Made by a program: the position numbers and the translations under genes. This document shows, piece after piece, positions 15,865-23,694 of a stretch of 53,316 bases of DNA. This stretch comes from an uncultured Bacteroidia bacterium (GTDB lineage: Bacteria; Bacteroidota; Bacteroidia; Bacteroidales; UBA932). Location of the stretch: contig CADASN010000020.1 in NCBI GenBank assembly GCA_902790635.1, positions 1-53,316 on the forward strand. Reading direction: 5' to 3'. The notes below the pieces were generated by a model. That model was not told the origin of the DNA. It saw only the letters and a list, made by a program, of their open reading frames with translations, and searched no databases. Each line of letters starts with the position of its first letter. The stretch's first letter is position 1.

Positions 15865-18486
15865 ATGAAAACCCCGAAACCCCTTTCCCTTCTGTTTGCT
15901 TTGGCTGCCGTCCTCACCCTGGCCGCCTGTGCTACCGTAAATCCCACTGTCCGGCGCGTGCAACGCATCGAAGCGCTGGACGACTCCGCCTGGGATGCCT
16001 CGGTGTGGATCTCCGTCGCGGATGCGCCGGTCGTGACCGGTCGGATCGGCGGCGACAACGAACTTGCGGCCGACGGCCAGAACTGGTTTGTCCAGGATAT
16101 CGTCAATGAGAAGAAGGTCGTGTCGGCGAAGTGGATGACAACGGGCCTGGGCGTCTATGAACTCTACGTCAACATCCTTCCCGTCGGTCAGGAGGTGCTC
16201 AAGCCGGGCTTCACCCACTACGCCAAGACGAAGTATTCGTTCACCTACGACGTGACGGCGCTGTTCAAGACCAGCAAGGGTTCCCAAAACACCCTGGCCG
16301 TCTCGGTCACGCCCGGCTGGTGGGGAGACAAGATCGTGACCCCGAGCGGCCACGAGGGGATGATCGGCAAGAAATGCGCCTTCCGCGGCGTGCTGGAGCT
16401 GACCTATGCGGACGGCAGCACGCAGCTGTTCGGTACCAATCTGACCGACTGGAAGGCCGGGATGGGCGGTCCGGTCACCCACGCGGCCATTTTCGACGGG
16501 GAATACTACGATGCCCGGGAGGACATGGGCCCCTTCTATGCTCCGAAACTCTCCACCCCGGAAGAGAATCGGGAATTCGCCGGCGAGATCCTTCCTTCCG
16601 ACGGTGCCGAGATCTACCGGCGCACCGACCTGGCGCTCTCCCCCGTCCGGGCCTATGTCTGGAAGGAGATCGAGGGAGCGAACGAAGAAGCCTACGGCAA
16701 AGTGGTCATCGACCGGGAATACGCCAAGGGCGAGCAGATGACCCTCCGGCCGGGCGAGACGCTGGTCGTGGACTTCGGCCAGAATGCTTCGGCCGTGCCG
16801 TCCTTTACCTTCAAGGCCGAAGGCGGCACGGTCCTGACCTGCCTGCCGGGAGAGCTGCTCAACGACGGCAACGGTGCCAGGAGCCGCGGGATGGACGGTC
16901 CGGAGGGGAGTGTGCACCGGACGAACCTGCGTATGCACGAGACGGCCATCCGCCTGCAATACACCTTTGCCAATACCCGCGCCCTGGACCGGCCCGGCTA
17001 TGACCTGGAGTGGTTGGATTATACTCCGCACAGGACCTTCTTCGGCTACCGCTATCTTTCGATCACGGCTACGGACGAGGTCGAGATCAGCCATCTTGTC
17101 TCCGTGCCGGTCACATCCATCTCCAAAGAGATGGAGACCGGGAAAATCACCACGGGGGACGAGTCGGTCAACAAGCTGATTTCCAACACGCTGTGGGGTC
17201 AGCGCTCCAATTATCTCTCCGTGCCGACGGACTGCCCCCAGCGCAACGAGCGCCTCGGCTGGACGGCGGACACGCAGGTCTTTACCGAGACAGGCACCTT
17301 CTTCGCCAATACGGACCGTTTCTTCCACAAGTGGATGCGCGACATGCGCGACTCCCAGAGCGAGACCGGCGGCTTCCCGGGCGTGGCTCCGCTGGCCCAA
17401 TACGGTGGCGACATGATGCGCCTGGGCTGGGCCGATGCGGGCGTGATCGTCCCCTGGACCATCTGGAAGCAGTTCGGCGACGTCTCGATCATTGAAGAAA
17501 ACTGGGAGGCGATGGACCGCTTCATGGGCCATGTCAATGCCACCCGCTACGACCACGAGGCCCTGGCTGCCGAGAACGGCAACTACCAGTGGGCAGACTG
17601 GCTGAGCTACGAGCCGCTGGAGAGCCACGGCGGCAGCGCCTTCACGACCGACGCGAACGGACGGCGCAAGCCGCTGCCGGACGCCGTCACCTACTGGAGC
17701 TATCTGGGGGCCTGCTACTGGGCCATGGATGCGGAGATGATGCGCGACATGGCTGCGGTCACCGGCCGTGATGCGGCGAAGTATCAGGCCATGGCCGACG
17801 CGGCCCGGGAGTACCTGAAGCAGACTTTCCTGGACGGAAAGGGCGGCTTCAAGACTCCGCTGTTCAACACGATGCAGACCCCGGCCCTGTTCGCGCTCCG
17901 CTGCGGCCTGGTCGAGGGCGCGGCGAAGGACGCGCTGATTGCCCGCCTGCGGGCCAATTTCGCCGCCCACGGCGGCTGCCTGCAGACCGGCTTCCTCGGC
18001 ACTTCGATCTTGATGCAGACCTTGACGGCGAACGGGATGGCAGACATCGCCTGGGACCTGGTCTTCCAGCGCAAGAACCCCAGCTGGCTGTACTCCATCG
18101 ACAACGGCGCCACCACCATCTGGGAGCGCTGGAACAGCTATACGCTCGAGCACGGCATGGGCCCGAAGGGGATGAACTCCTTCAACCACTACGCCTACGG
18201 CTGCGTCTGCCAGTGGATCTGGGAGACGGCGGCCGGCATCGCCGCCACGCCGGCCGAGCCCGGCTTCCGGCGCATCGTGATGGCGCCCGTGCCGGACAAG
18301 CGTCTGGGCCACCTCGAGGCAGAATACGCTTCGGCCGCCGGCCCCATCAAGAGCGCCTGGCACTATGAGGGCGACCGCTGGATCTGGGAATTCTCCATCC
18401 CGGAAGGCGCTTCGGCAGCGGTTACGCTCCCCGGCGCGACGGAGTCGAAAGACTACGGCCCCGGCCGCCATAGAATTGAACTATAA
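15865..18486 (+). CDS. GH78 alpha-L-rhamnosidase, lipoprotein
   Basis: Removes terminal alpha-L-rhamnose, for example from rhamnogalacturonan. 873 residues. The start is ATG 15865 (MKTPKPLSLLFALA); a lipobox (LAAC) near residue 20 predicts a lipidated, probably surface or periplasmic enzyme. Beta-sandwich modules occupy the first ~400 residues (VDFGQNASAVPSF is typical of the family). The (alpha/alpha)6 barrel carries the acidic motif TDCPQRNERLGW (Asp456, Glu462), GWADAGVIVPW, and the base-region TTIWERWNSY with Glu754. A final beta domain follows FRRIVMAPVPD. It is divergent from the GH43 gene; together they split the DAP genes. No terminator separates it from dapA, which has its own -7 box. 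Confidence 0.92.
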   Translation: MKTPKPLSLLFALAAVLTLAACATVNPTVRRVQRIEALDDSAWDASVWISVADAPVVTGRIGGDNELAADGQNWFVQDIVNEKKVVSAKWMTTGLGVYELYVNILPVGQEVLKPGFTHYAKTKYSFTYDVTALFKTSKGSQNTLAVSVTPGWWGDKIVTPSGHEGMIGKKCAFRGVLELTYADGSTQLFGTNLTDWKAGMGGPVTHAAIFDGEYYDAREDMGPFYAPKLSTPEENREFAGEILPSDGAEIYRRTDLALSPVRAYVWKEIEGANEEAYGKVVIDREYAKGEQMTLRPGETLVVDFGQNASAVPSFTFKAEGGTVLTCLPGELLNDGNGARSRGMDGPEGSVHRTNLRMHETAIRLQYTFANTRALDRPGYDLEWLDYTPHRTFFGYRYLSITATDEVEISHLVSVPVTSISKEMETGKITTGDESVNKLISNTLWGQRSNYLSVPTDCPQRNERLGWTADTQVFTETGTFFANTDRFFHKWMRDMRDSQSETGGFPGVAPLAQYGGDMMRLGWADAGVIVPWTIWKQFGDVSIIEENWEAMDRFMGHVNATRYDHEALAAENGNYQWADWLSYEPLESHGGSAFTTDANGRRKPLPDAVTYWSYLGACYWAMDAEMMRDMAAVTGRDAAKYQAMADAAREYLKQTFLDGKGGFKTPLFNTMQTPALFALRCGLVEGAAKDALIARLRANFAAHGGCLQTGFLGTSILMQTLTANGMADIAWDLVFQRKNPSWLYSIDNGATTIWERWNSYTLEHGMGPKGMNSFNHYAYGCVCQWIWETAAGIAATPAEPGFRRIVMAPVPDKRLGHLEAEYASAAGPIKSAWHYEGDRWIWEFSIPEGASAAVTLPGATESKDYGPGRHRIEL

Positions 18487-18498
18487 AAAAGAATTCTT

Positions 18499-18506
18499 AT
18501 CTTTAC
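18499..18506 (+). promoter_or_regulatory. -7 box (TATCTTTA) for dapA
   Basis: One mismatch to TAnnTTTG, 25 nt before the dapA ATG in the 45-bp gap after GH78. Confidence 0.55.
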
Positions 18507-18531
18507 GCTCGTTAGTTAAATAGTGTTGCGT

Positions 18532-19416
18532 ATGAAATCTCTTGTCCTGCAAGGATGCGGTACGGCGCTGGTGACCCCGTTCACCCCGGAAGGCGCCGTG
18601 GATTATGAAGCCTACGGCCGGATGGTGGACCGCCAGGTCGCCGCGGGCGTGCATTTCCTTGTCCCTTTAGCTACTACCGGCGAGACGCCGACGCTGTCCG
18701 CCGGCGAGAAGACAGCCATCTACCAGGTCGTCAAGGAGCACGCCAAGGGGCTGCCCCTGATGCCCGGCGTGGGTGTGAACAGCCTGCCTGACACCCTGGG
18801 CAACATCCACCTCCTGGAACCCCTGGGCGCCGATGCGCTGCTCGTGGTGGTGCCGTACTACAACAAACCCACCCAGCAGGGCCAGTATGAGTATTTCAAG
18901 GCCGTGGCCGCGGAGACTTCGCTCCCGGTCATCATCTACAACGTCCCGGGCCGCACCGGTGCCAACATGCTGCCGGACACGGTCATCCGCCTGGCGGAGG
19001 AAGTTCCCAACATCCGGGGCATCAAGGAAGCCTCCGGCAATTATGACCAGGTCAGCGAGATCATCCGGCGGGCGCCGGAGGACTTCACCGTCCTGGGCGG
19101 CGACGATGACCTGACCCTGGCCTTCATGGCCACGGGCGCCCACGGCGTCGTGTCCGTGGCATCCAACATCGCCCCGAAGGAGGTTTCGCAGATGGTGGAG
19201 GCGATGCAGCGGGGCGACCTCGCCGAGGCGCGCCGCCTGCACCACCGGCTCTTCCCGCTCTTCAAGGCCTGTTTCGTGGAGTCAAGTCCGATCCCGGCCA
19301 AGGCGGCCCTCGCGCAGCTCGGTGTGACCGGGGACACGGTCCGCCTCCCGCTCGCCCCTGCTTCGCAGGCAACCCGCGCATTGATGCAGAATGTTTTAGC
19401 TGAATTATGGAAATAA
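18532..19416 (+). CDS. dapA: 4-hydroxy-tetrahydrodipicolinate synthase
   Basis: Class I aldolase that condenses pyruvate with aspartate semialdehyde, the entry into DAP/lysine synthesis. 294 residues. ATG 18532 (MKSLVLQGCGTALVTPF) is chosen over upstream GTG/TTG codons. Motifs: TTGETPTLS (Thr pair), VPYYNKPTQQGQYEYF, VIIYNVPGRTG with the catalytic Tyr, and GIKEASG with the Schiff-base Lys. First gene of a dapA-dapD-dapF run; its end overlaps dapD by 10 bp, which suggests translational coupling. Confidence 0.97.
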   Translation: MKSLVLQGCGTALVTPFTPEGAVDYEAYGRMVDRQVAAGVHFLVPLATTGETPTLSAGEKTAIYQVVKEHAKGLPLMPGVGVNSLPDTLGNIHLLEPLGADALLVVVPYYNKPTQQGQYEYFKAVAAETSLPVIIYNVPGRTGANMLPDTVIRLAEEVPNIRGIKEASGNYDQVSEIIRRAPEDFTVLGGDDDLTLAFMATGAHGVVSVASNIAPKEVSQMVEAMQRGDLAEARRLHHRLFPLFKACFVESSPIPAKAALAQLGVTGDTVRLPLAPASQATRALMQNVLAELWK

Positions 19417-20180
19417 CGATCGACAAATTCAACGAAGTGATGGCCGACCTGGAGGCTGGCCGGCTCCGCGTCGCCGAGAAGGTGGACGGGGTCTGGAAGG
19501 TCAACAAGCAGGTCAAGGAAGTGATCCTGGCAGGCTTCAAGCTGGGAGCCGTCACAGATATGTCCCAGGGGCAGTTCTCCTATTTTGACAAGGCCACTTT
19601 CCCGGTCCGGAAGTTCCGGCAGGAGGATGGGGTGCGTATCGTCCCGGGAGGCTCCAGCATCCGCCGCGGCGCCTATCTGGCGCCCGGTGCCATCGTGATG
19701 CCTCCGGCCTACATCAACGTAGGCGCCTATGTCGGTGAGGGCACGATGGTGGACAGCCATGTGACCATCGGTTCCTGCGCCCAGGTGGGACGGCACATCC
19801 ATATCTCCGCTTCCACGCAGATCGGCGGCGTGCTCGAGCCGGCCGGCGCCATGCCGACCATCATCGAGGACGGCGCGTTCGTGGGCGGCAACTGCGGGAT
19901 TTACGAAGGCACCATCGTGCAGGAAGGCGCCGTGATCGCCTCCGGCGTGATCATCACGGCCTCGACGGCGCTGTTCGACGCCACCAAGGGCGAATTTCTG
20001 CCGCGCAACGCTGACGGCCGCGTGGTCGTGCCGCGCGGCGCCGTGGTCGTGTCCGGCAGCAAGCCCATCCGGAAGGGTGCGGCCGCCGGCTCCGGCGTGG
20101 CCCTGTACTGCCCGGTCATCGTCAAGTACCGGGATGAGAAGACCGCCGGCTCCGTGGCGCTCGAGGAGTTGCTGCGCTGA
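19407..20180 (+). CDS. dapD: Tetrahydrodipicolinate N-succinyltransferase
   Basis: Left-handed beta-helix acyltransferase that succinylates tetrahydrodipicolinate using succinyl-CoA. 257 residues. Hexapeptide-repeat pattern through residues ~85-210 (RGAYLAPGAIVMPPAYINVGAYVGEGTMVDSH is split across turns), with IGGVLEP and IIEDGAFVGGNC typical of DapD. Its presence assigns this organism to the succinylase branch, not the dehydrogenase or DapL shortcuts used by many relatives. It overlaps dapA and shares the A of TGATGG with the dapF start. Confidence 0.93.
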   Translation: MEITIDKFNEVMADLEAGRLRVAEKVDGVWKVNKQVKEVILAGFKLGAVTDMSQGQFSYFDKATFPVRKFRQEDGVRIVPGGSSIRRGAYLAPGAIVMPPAYINVGAYVGEGTMVDSHVTIGSCAQVGRHIHISASTQIGGVLEPAGAMPTIIEDGAFVGGNCGIYEGTIVQEGAVIASGVIITASTALFDATKGEFLPRNADGRVVVPRGAVVVSGSKPIRKGAAAGSGVALYCPVIVKYRDEKTAGSVALEELLR

Positions 20181-21046
20181 TGGCACGGCTCTACAAATAT
20201 TCCGGTGCGGGCAATGATTTCGTCGTGCTTGACGGCCGGACGGAAGATGTCTCTGCGTACCGTACGCCGGAGCGCATTGCCGCGCTCTGCGACCGCACGA
20301 CGGGTTTTATCCCTTCATCCGCTGGCCTGACCGGCGGCTCCCGTCCCGGCGCGGACGGCCTGATGATCCTGACGGATGACCCGGACTACGATTTTCGGAT
20401 GGAATACTACAATTCCGACGGTTCCGGCGGGATGATGTGCGGCAACGGCGGGCGCTGCATCGTGGCCTTCGCCGATGCGCTGGGCTTGAAGCCCCGTGAC
20501 GGCCGCGTTTTCCGCTTCATCGCGGCGGACGGGGAGCACACGGGGGAAATTCTCGCCCGCGAAGGCAAGCGCAAGACGGTACGCCTCCGGATGATCGACG
20601 TGCATACCTTCCATCCGGCCCTGGACGGCTGGTTCCTCGACACCGGCACGCGCCACTTCGTGCGCTTCGTGCCGGATGCCGATGCCGTTGACGTGGAGAC
20701 GGAAGGCCGCCAGGCGCGCTGGGATCCCGTTTTTGCGCCCATCGGCGCCAATGCCAATTTCGTCTCCGTCGATCCCGACGGGACGCTCCGCGTCCGCACC
20801 TTCGAGAAGGGTGTCGAGGCGGAGACGCTCGCCTGTGGCACCGGCATCACCGCCGCGGCCATCGCGGCAATGTTAGCGCACGCACCCTCCACCTGTCATC
20901 CTGAGCCTGTCGAAGGATCTTTCTGCTACAATATCCAGGCGCGGATCGACCGGCTGGCGGTGGCGTTCCGCCCCCTGGCGGACGGGAGCGGCTTCACGGA
21001 CGTGTACCTGACTGGCCCGGCGGAAGAAATTGGCCGAGATGCGTGA
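20180..21046 (+). CDS. dapF: Diaminopimelate epimerase with an in-frame repeat insertion
   Basis: Cofactor-independent racemase converting LL- to meso-DAP. 288 residues. GAGNDFVVLDGR at the N-terminus, the first catalytic Cys in SDGSGGMMCGNGGRC, IGANANFV, and the second catalytic Cys in ETLACGTGITAAAIA. After AAMLAHAP the protein reads STCHPEPVEGSFCYNIQ: the CHPEPVEGS piece is the translation of a palindromic TCATCCTGAGCC..GGATC repeat (20893-20926). The frame recovers into the expected NIQARIDRLAVAF and VYLTGPAEE strands, so the enzyme is probably active. It starts within the dapD stop codon. Confidence 0.95.
   Translation: MARLYKYSGAGNDFVVLDGRTEDVSAYRTPERIAALCDRTTGFIPSSAGLTGGSRPGADGLMILTDDPDYDFRMEYYNSDGSGGMMCGNGGRCIVAFADALGLKPRDGRVFRFIAADGEHTGEILAREGKRKTVRLRMIDVHTFHPALDGWFLDTGTRHFVRFVPDADAVDVETEGRQARWDPVFAPIGANANFVSVDPDGTLRVRTFEKGVEAETLACGTGITAAAIAAMLAHAPSTCHPEPVEGSFCYNIQARIDRLAVAFRPLADGSGFTDVYLTGPAEEIGRDA
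20893..20926. repeat. Second palindromic repeat family, inserted in the dapF coding sequence
   Basis: TGTCATCCTGAGCCtgtcGAAGGATCTTTC belongs to the widespread TCATCCTGAGC..GAAGGATC class of bacterial extragenic repeats. Here it is translated as CHPEPVEGSF within dapF. Confidence 0.85.
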
Positions 21047-21081
21047 GATGCAAGTCATTGACAATTAATGAAAAGTGAAAT

Positions 21082-21108
21082 CACGGGGTCGTTTTTGGAC
21101 CACCCGTG
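21082..21108. terminator. Possible terminator hairpin after dapF
   Basis: CACGGG-GTC ... GAC-CA-CCCGTG stem with a GTTTTTG loop. The following sequence AATTTGT is only weakly T-rich, so termination is uncertain. It lies in the 113-bp gap before the aminotransferase gene. Confidence 0.4.
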
Positions 21109-21159
21109 AATTTGTAAATCATTAGTAGATAATATTTTAACAAGACACGCCGTCGTCGT

Positions 21160-22332
21160 ATGGAGTATAGTCAATTCTTTTCTGAGGATGTGGGATCGTT
21201 TATGCGCTCCCCGGTGCGTGAGATCTTCAAGAAGGTGGACCTCGCGTCCATCTATTCCTTTGCCGGAGGCTATCCCGATGCGGCGACGTTCCCCATCGAA
21301 GACATCCGTCGCATCAGCGCGCAGGTGTTGGAGAAATATGGCGCCAAGGCGCTCCAGTACGGGGCGACCCAGGGGGTGCCGGAACTGCGTGAAGTGATCT
21401 CCCGCCGCTATGGCGTGCCGGTGGAGAACGTGCAGATCACGACCTCTTCGCAGCAGGGGATCGATGTCTGCACGCGGGTGTTTGTGGATCCCGGCGACGT
21501 GATCCTGACCACCGCGCCCACCTATCTGGGTGCCCTGCAGTCCTTCAAATCCTACCGCACCGATGTCCGCACCCTGGAAGAATTCGCTTCTGACGCTGCG
21601 GGTGGCCACGGTCTCCAGGGGCAACCGTCTCCGGTCGCCCGGAAGGTCAAATTCTGCTACGTGATTCCGGATTTCCAGAATCCGAGCGGGGAGACGATGA
21701 CGCTCGCGGAGCGGCAGGCGCTGGTCGCACTGGCGCGCGAGCACGATTTCCTGATTGTTGAGGACAGTCCTTACCGCGAGCTGCGCTACAGCGGCGACCC
21801 GGTGCCGACGATCTATTCCCTCGCGCCTGAACGGACGCTCCACCTTGGGAGCTTCTCCAAGATTTTCGCCCCGGGCTTCCGCCTGGGATGGATTCTCGGA
21901 CCCGTGGAACTGTTGGACCAGATCTATGTCTGCAAGCAGTCGCTGGACCTCTGCCCGCCCATCCTCGACCAGTACATGGCCGCGGAGTTCATGGGAAGCG
22001 GCGCCCTGGACGCCAACCTGCAGAAAAGCATTGCGCTGTACCGCGCGAAACGCGACAAAATGCTCGCCCTGCTCGACAAATATATGCCGCAGGGCGTGTC
22101 CTGGACGCACCCGGAGGGGGGATTGTTCCTTTTCCTGACCCTGCCGGAGAAGATCGATACCGTGGCGCTGTACGACCGGGCGCTTGCCGCCGGGGTCGCG
22201 TACGTGGCCGGCTCTTTCTTCTACCCCGACGGCTCGCACCGCAACACGATGCGCCTGAATTTCTCTTTCCTCGACGCCTCCCGGATGGAAGCCGGGATCC
22301 GGCTCCTCGCCGAAGTCATTGCCGGTACATGA
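21160..22332 (+). CDS. PLP-dependent class I/II aminotransferase (MocR/LysN-like); candidate N-succinyl-DAP aminotransferase
   Basis: 390-residue fold-type I PLP enzyme without an N-terminal DNA-binding domain. Typical features: YSFAGGYPDAATFP at the start, YGATQGVPELREVI, TTSSQQGIDVCTRVF, PDFQNPSGETMT, VEDSPYRELRY, and the PLP-Lys motif HLGSFSKIFAPGFRLGW. The N-terminal style resembles 2-aminoadipate and branched-chain-type aminotransferases. The clustered succinylase genes lack an obvious dapC, so this enzyme could supply the missing transamination; that is inference from position. It has 113 bp upstream of it, with an AT-rich stretch but no perfect -7 box. Confidence 0.8.
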   Translation: MEYSQFFSEDVGSFMRSPVREIFKKVDLASIYSFAGGYPDAATFPIEDIRRISAQVLEKYGAKALQYGATQGVPELREVISRRYGVPVENVQITTSSQQGIDVCTRVFVDPGDVILTTAPTYLGALQSFKSYRTDVRTLEEFASDAAGGHGLQGQPSPVARKVKFCYVIPDFQNPSGETMTLAERQALVALAREHDFLIVEDSPYRELRYSGDPVPTIYSLAPERTLHLGSFSKIFAPGFRLGWILGPVELLDQIYVCKQSLDLCPPILDQYMAAEFMGSGALDANLQKSIALYRAKRDKMLALLDKYMPQGVSWTHPEGGLFLFLTLPEKIDTVALYDRALAAGVAYVAGSFFYPDGSHRNTMRLNFSFLDASRMEAGIRLLAEVIAGT

Positions 22333-22335
22333 TAG

Positions 22336-22366
22336 TTTGGAATGTATCCGGGAATCCTTATCTTTG
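22336..22366 (+). promoter_or_regulatory. Full Bacteroidota promoter for the 22.4-kb lipoprotein
   Basis: -33 TTTG (22336-22339), a 19-nt spacer, and -7 TATCTTTG (22359-22366), 22 nt before the ATG. Confidence 0.8.
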
Positions 22367-22388
22367 TATTGAAAAAACTATTATTGAT

Positions 22389-23111
22389 ATGAAAAAGATT
22401 GCATTATTGTTGATGTTGGCGGCTATCGCCTTCGTGTCTTGCGACAGGGACGGCAAGACTTCTCCGGATGTGCGTACGTACGGCATGACCGGTGCTGTGA
22501 AAGAAGTGCAGTTGTCCAGCATGGATCCCGAGCTCGAAGAAGAGGGAGAGGATCCCTGGCTGGAAGAGTCGATGCTGGAGTTCTCCTTCGACGAGAATGG
22601 CCGTGTGACGGAAGACGACTACGGCAACCGGTTCGAATATGATGATCAGGGCAATGTCATCTCTGAGTTCAAGGAACTTACCCGTGATGAGAAGGGTCGG
22701 ATCGTGAAGGTCGTCAACAATATCCTGGATGATGAAGGCGAATTCCTGGATGAGGACCTGGACGTGTTTGATTACTGCGAGATTGAATACACCTACGACG
22801 AGAAGGGCCGCGTGGTCACCGAGGACTACAGCGGTTGGGAGTGGGGCAATGTTTATACCTATGAATACGAAGGTGACGCATTCTATCCGTGCAAAGCCAC
22901 GTTCAAAGGCTACAACGAAGGATTCAACGAAGAAGGCACCGTCACCTTTGAGTATCTGTCTTTTGACGACCAGGGCAACTGGACATCCCGCAACTTGACG
23001 CGGGTCTCGAATTCTTACGAAGAGCCCTGGGAAGAGGGCCAGGAGCCGGAGATCGAGACTACGGAACACACCACCCGCCAGTTCCGCACGATTACCTACC
23101 GGACCAAATAA
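22389..23111 (+). CDS. Lipoprotein with YD-repeat-like strands, paralogue of the 41.3-kb gene
   Basis: 240 residues. Signal peptide and lipobox (FVSC, Cys18) predict a lipidated envelope protein. The mature part begins SPDVRTYGMTGAVKEVQ and then has a ladder of short repeats of the type (F/Y)DENGRV, YDDQGNV, RDEKGRI, YDEKGRV, FDDQGNW, spaced 15-30 residues. These resemble RHS/YD-type beta-strand repeats and are very acidic. The gene at 41276 encodes the same architecture (SPDVRTFGMKGDVKTV, FDAQGRV, YDDQGRM, FDKKGNW), so the two are paralogues. Function unknown; a surface or periplasmic structural role is a guess. Own promoter and own terminator. Confidence 0.8.
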   Translation: MKKIALLLMLAAIAFVSCDRDGKTSPDVRTYGMTGAVKEVQLSSMDPELEEEGEDPWLEESMLEFSFDENGRVTEDDYGNRFEYDDQGNVISEFKELTRDEKGRIVKVVNNILDDEGEFLDEDLDVFDYCEIEYTYDEKGRVVTEDYSGWEWGNVYTYEYEGDAFYPCKATFKGYNEGFNEEGTVTFEYLSFDDQGNWTSRNLTRVSNSYEEPWEEGQEPEIETTEHTTRQFRTITYRTK

Positions 23112-23128
23112 GGACACGGAAGGCAAGC

Positions 23129-23163
23129 AAAAACCGCTCTGAGGCTATCAGAGCGGTTTTTCT
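23129..23163. terminator. Bidirectional intrinsic terminator
   Basis: AAAAACCGCTCTGA pairs with TCAGAGCGGTTTTT around a GGCTA loop; it serves the lipoprotein on the plus strand and the HMA gene on the minus strand. Confidence 0.9.
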
Positions 23164-23180
23164 TGCTTTGGGGCGCCGGC

Positions 23181-23576
23181 TTATTCAGCTTGATGCTCGT
23201 GGCCTTCACCATGCATGTGGCCTTCACCGTGCTCATGCATGTTGACCCCTTCGATCTCACGATATTTGCAGCAGGGCTCCAGGCGGTCGTAAGCTTCCTG
23301 CGGGGCTTTGATCTTGCCGGCGTCGTAGCCGAGGGCGGCGATGATCTTCTGGACCTTGCGCGGGGAGGTCTTGGCGGTGTCGTAGGTGAGCTTCAGGCTT
23401 TGGGCCTGGAGGTCATAGGCAGCGTCCTGCACGCCCTCGACGCCCTTGGCGGCCGTCTCGATGCGGTTCTTGCACATGCCGCAGTGGCCGCGGACGGTGA
23501 AGGTCTTCTCGACCACTTTGGCGTTCGCCAGGCTGGCGATCAGCAGCGTCGCTGCAAGTAAAAGGAGTTTCTTCAT
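23181..23576 (-). CDS. Secreted heavy-metal-associated (HMA) domain protein with a His-rich tail
   Basis: 131 residues. The signal peptide (MKKLLLLAATLLIASLANA) sends it to the periplasm. The MerP-like ferredoxin fold follows (VEKTFTVRGHCGMCKNRIE, metal-binding Cys32 and Cys35; VEGVQDAAYDL; LKLTYD). A CC pair (EPCCKY) and a C-terminal His/Glu-rich run (MHEHGEGHMHGEGHEH) add a second likely binding site for copper, zinc or nickel. No metal ATPase or efflux gene lies next to it. Own -7 box and shared terminator make it monocistronic. Predicted role: periplasmic metal chaperone or buffer. Confidence 0.88.
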   Translation of the reverse strand: MKKLLLLAATLLIASLANAKVVEKTFTVRGHCGMCKNRIETAAKGVEGVQDAAYDLQAQSLKLTYDTAKTSPRKVQKIIAALGYDAGKIKAPQEAYDRLEPCCKYREIEGVNMHEHGEGHMHGEGHEHQAE

Positions 23577-23606
23577 ATTGGTAAACTTTTTGTTGTTTTC
23601 TGTCGA

Positions 23607-23614
23607 CAAAGATA
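23607..23614 (-). promoter_or_regulatory. -7 box (TATCTTTG) for the HMA gene
   Basis: Perfect TAnnTTTG reading leftward, 30 nt before the ATG; divergent from the dynamin-operon promoter. Confidence 0.7.
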
Positions 23615-23646
23615 GAGTATTTCGCCTGAAAATAAAATCCCCATCA

Positions 23647-23677
23647 TTGAGGATATTGCCGAGATTCGCTATCTTTG
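23647..23677 (+). promoter_or_regulatory. Promoter of the dynamin-like operon
   Basis: -33 TTG (23647-23649), a 20-nt spacer, -7 TATCTTTG (23670-23677), 17 nt before the first ATG. No further promoter is seen within the four overlapping genes. Confidence 0.75.
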
Positions 23678-23694
23678 CCTGAGTAATAACCGAT

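Noticed and set aside
14254-18471. 1405-codon open frame on the minus strand
   Set aside because: Only its last 506 codons (from ATG 15774) encode GH43. The rest is antisense to the GH78 gene, which has full catalytic motifs and a lipoprotein signal.
18487-18531. Possible lysine riboswitch before dapA
   Set aside because: The gap is only 45 bp, too short, and no conserved riboswitch structure is visible.
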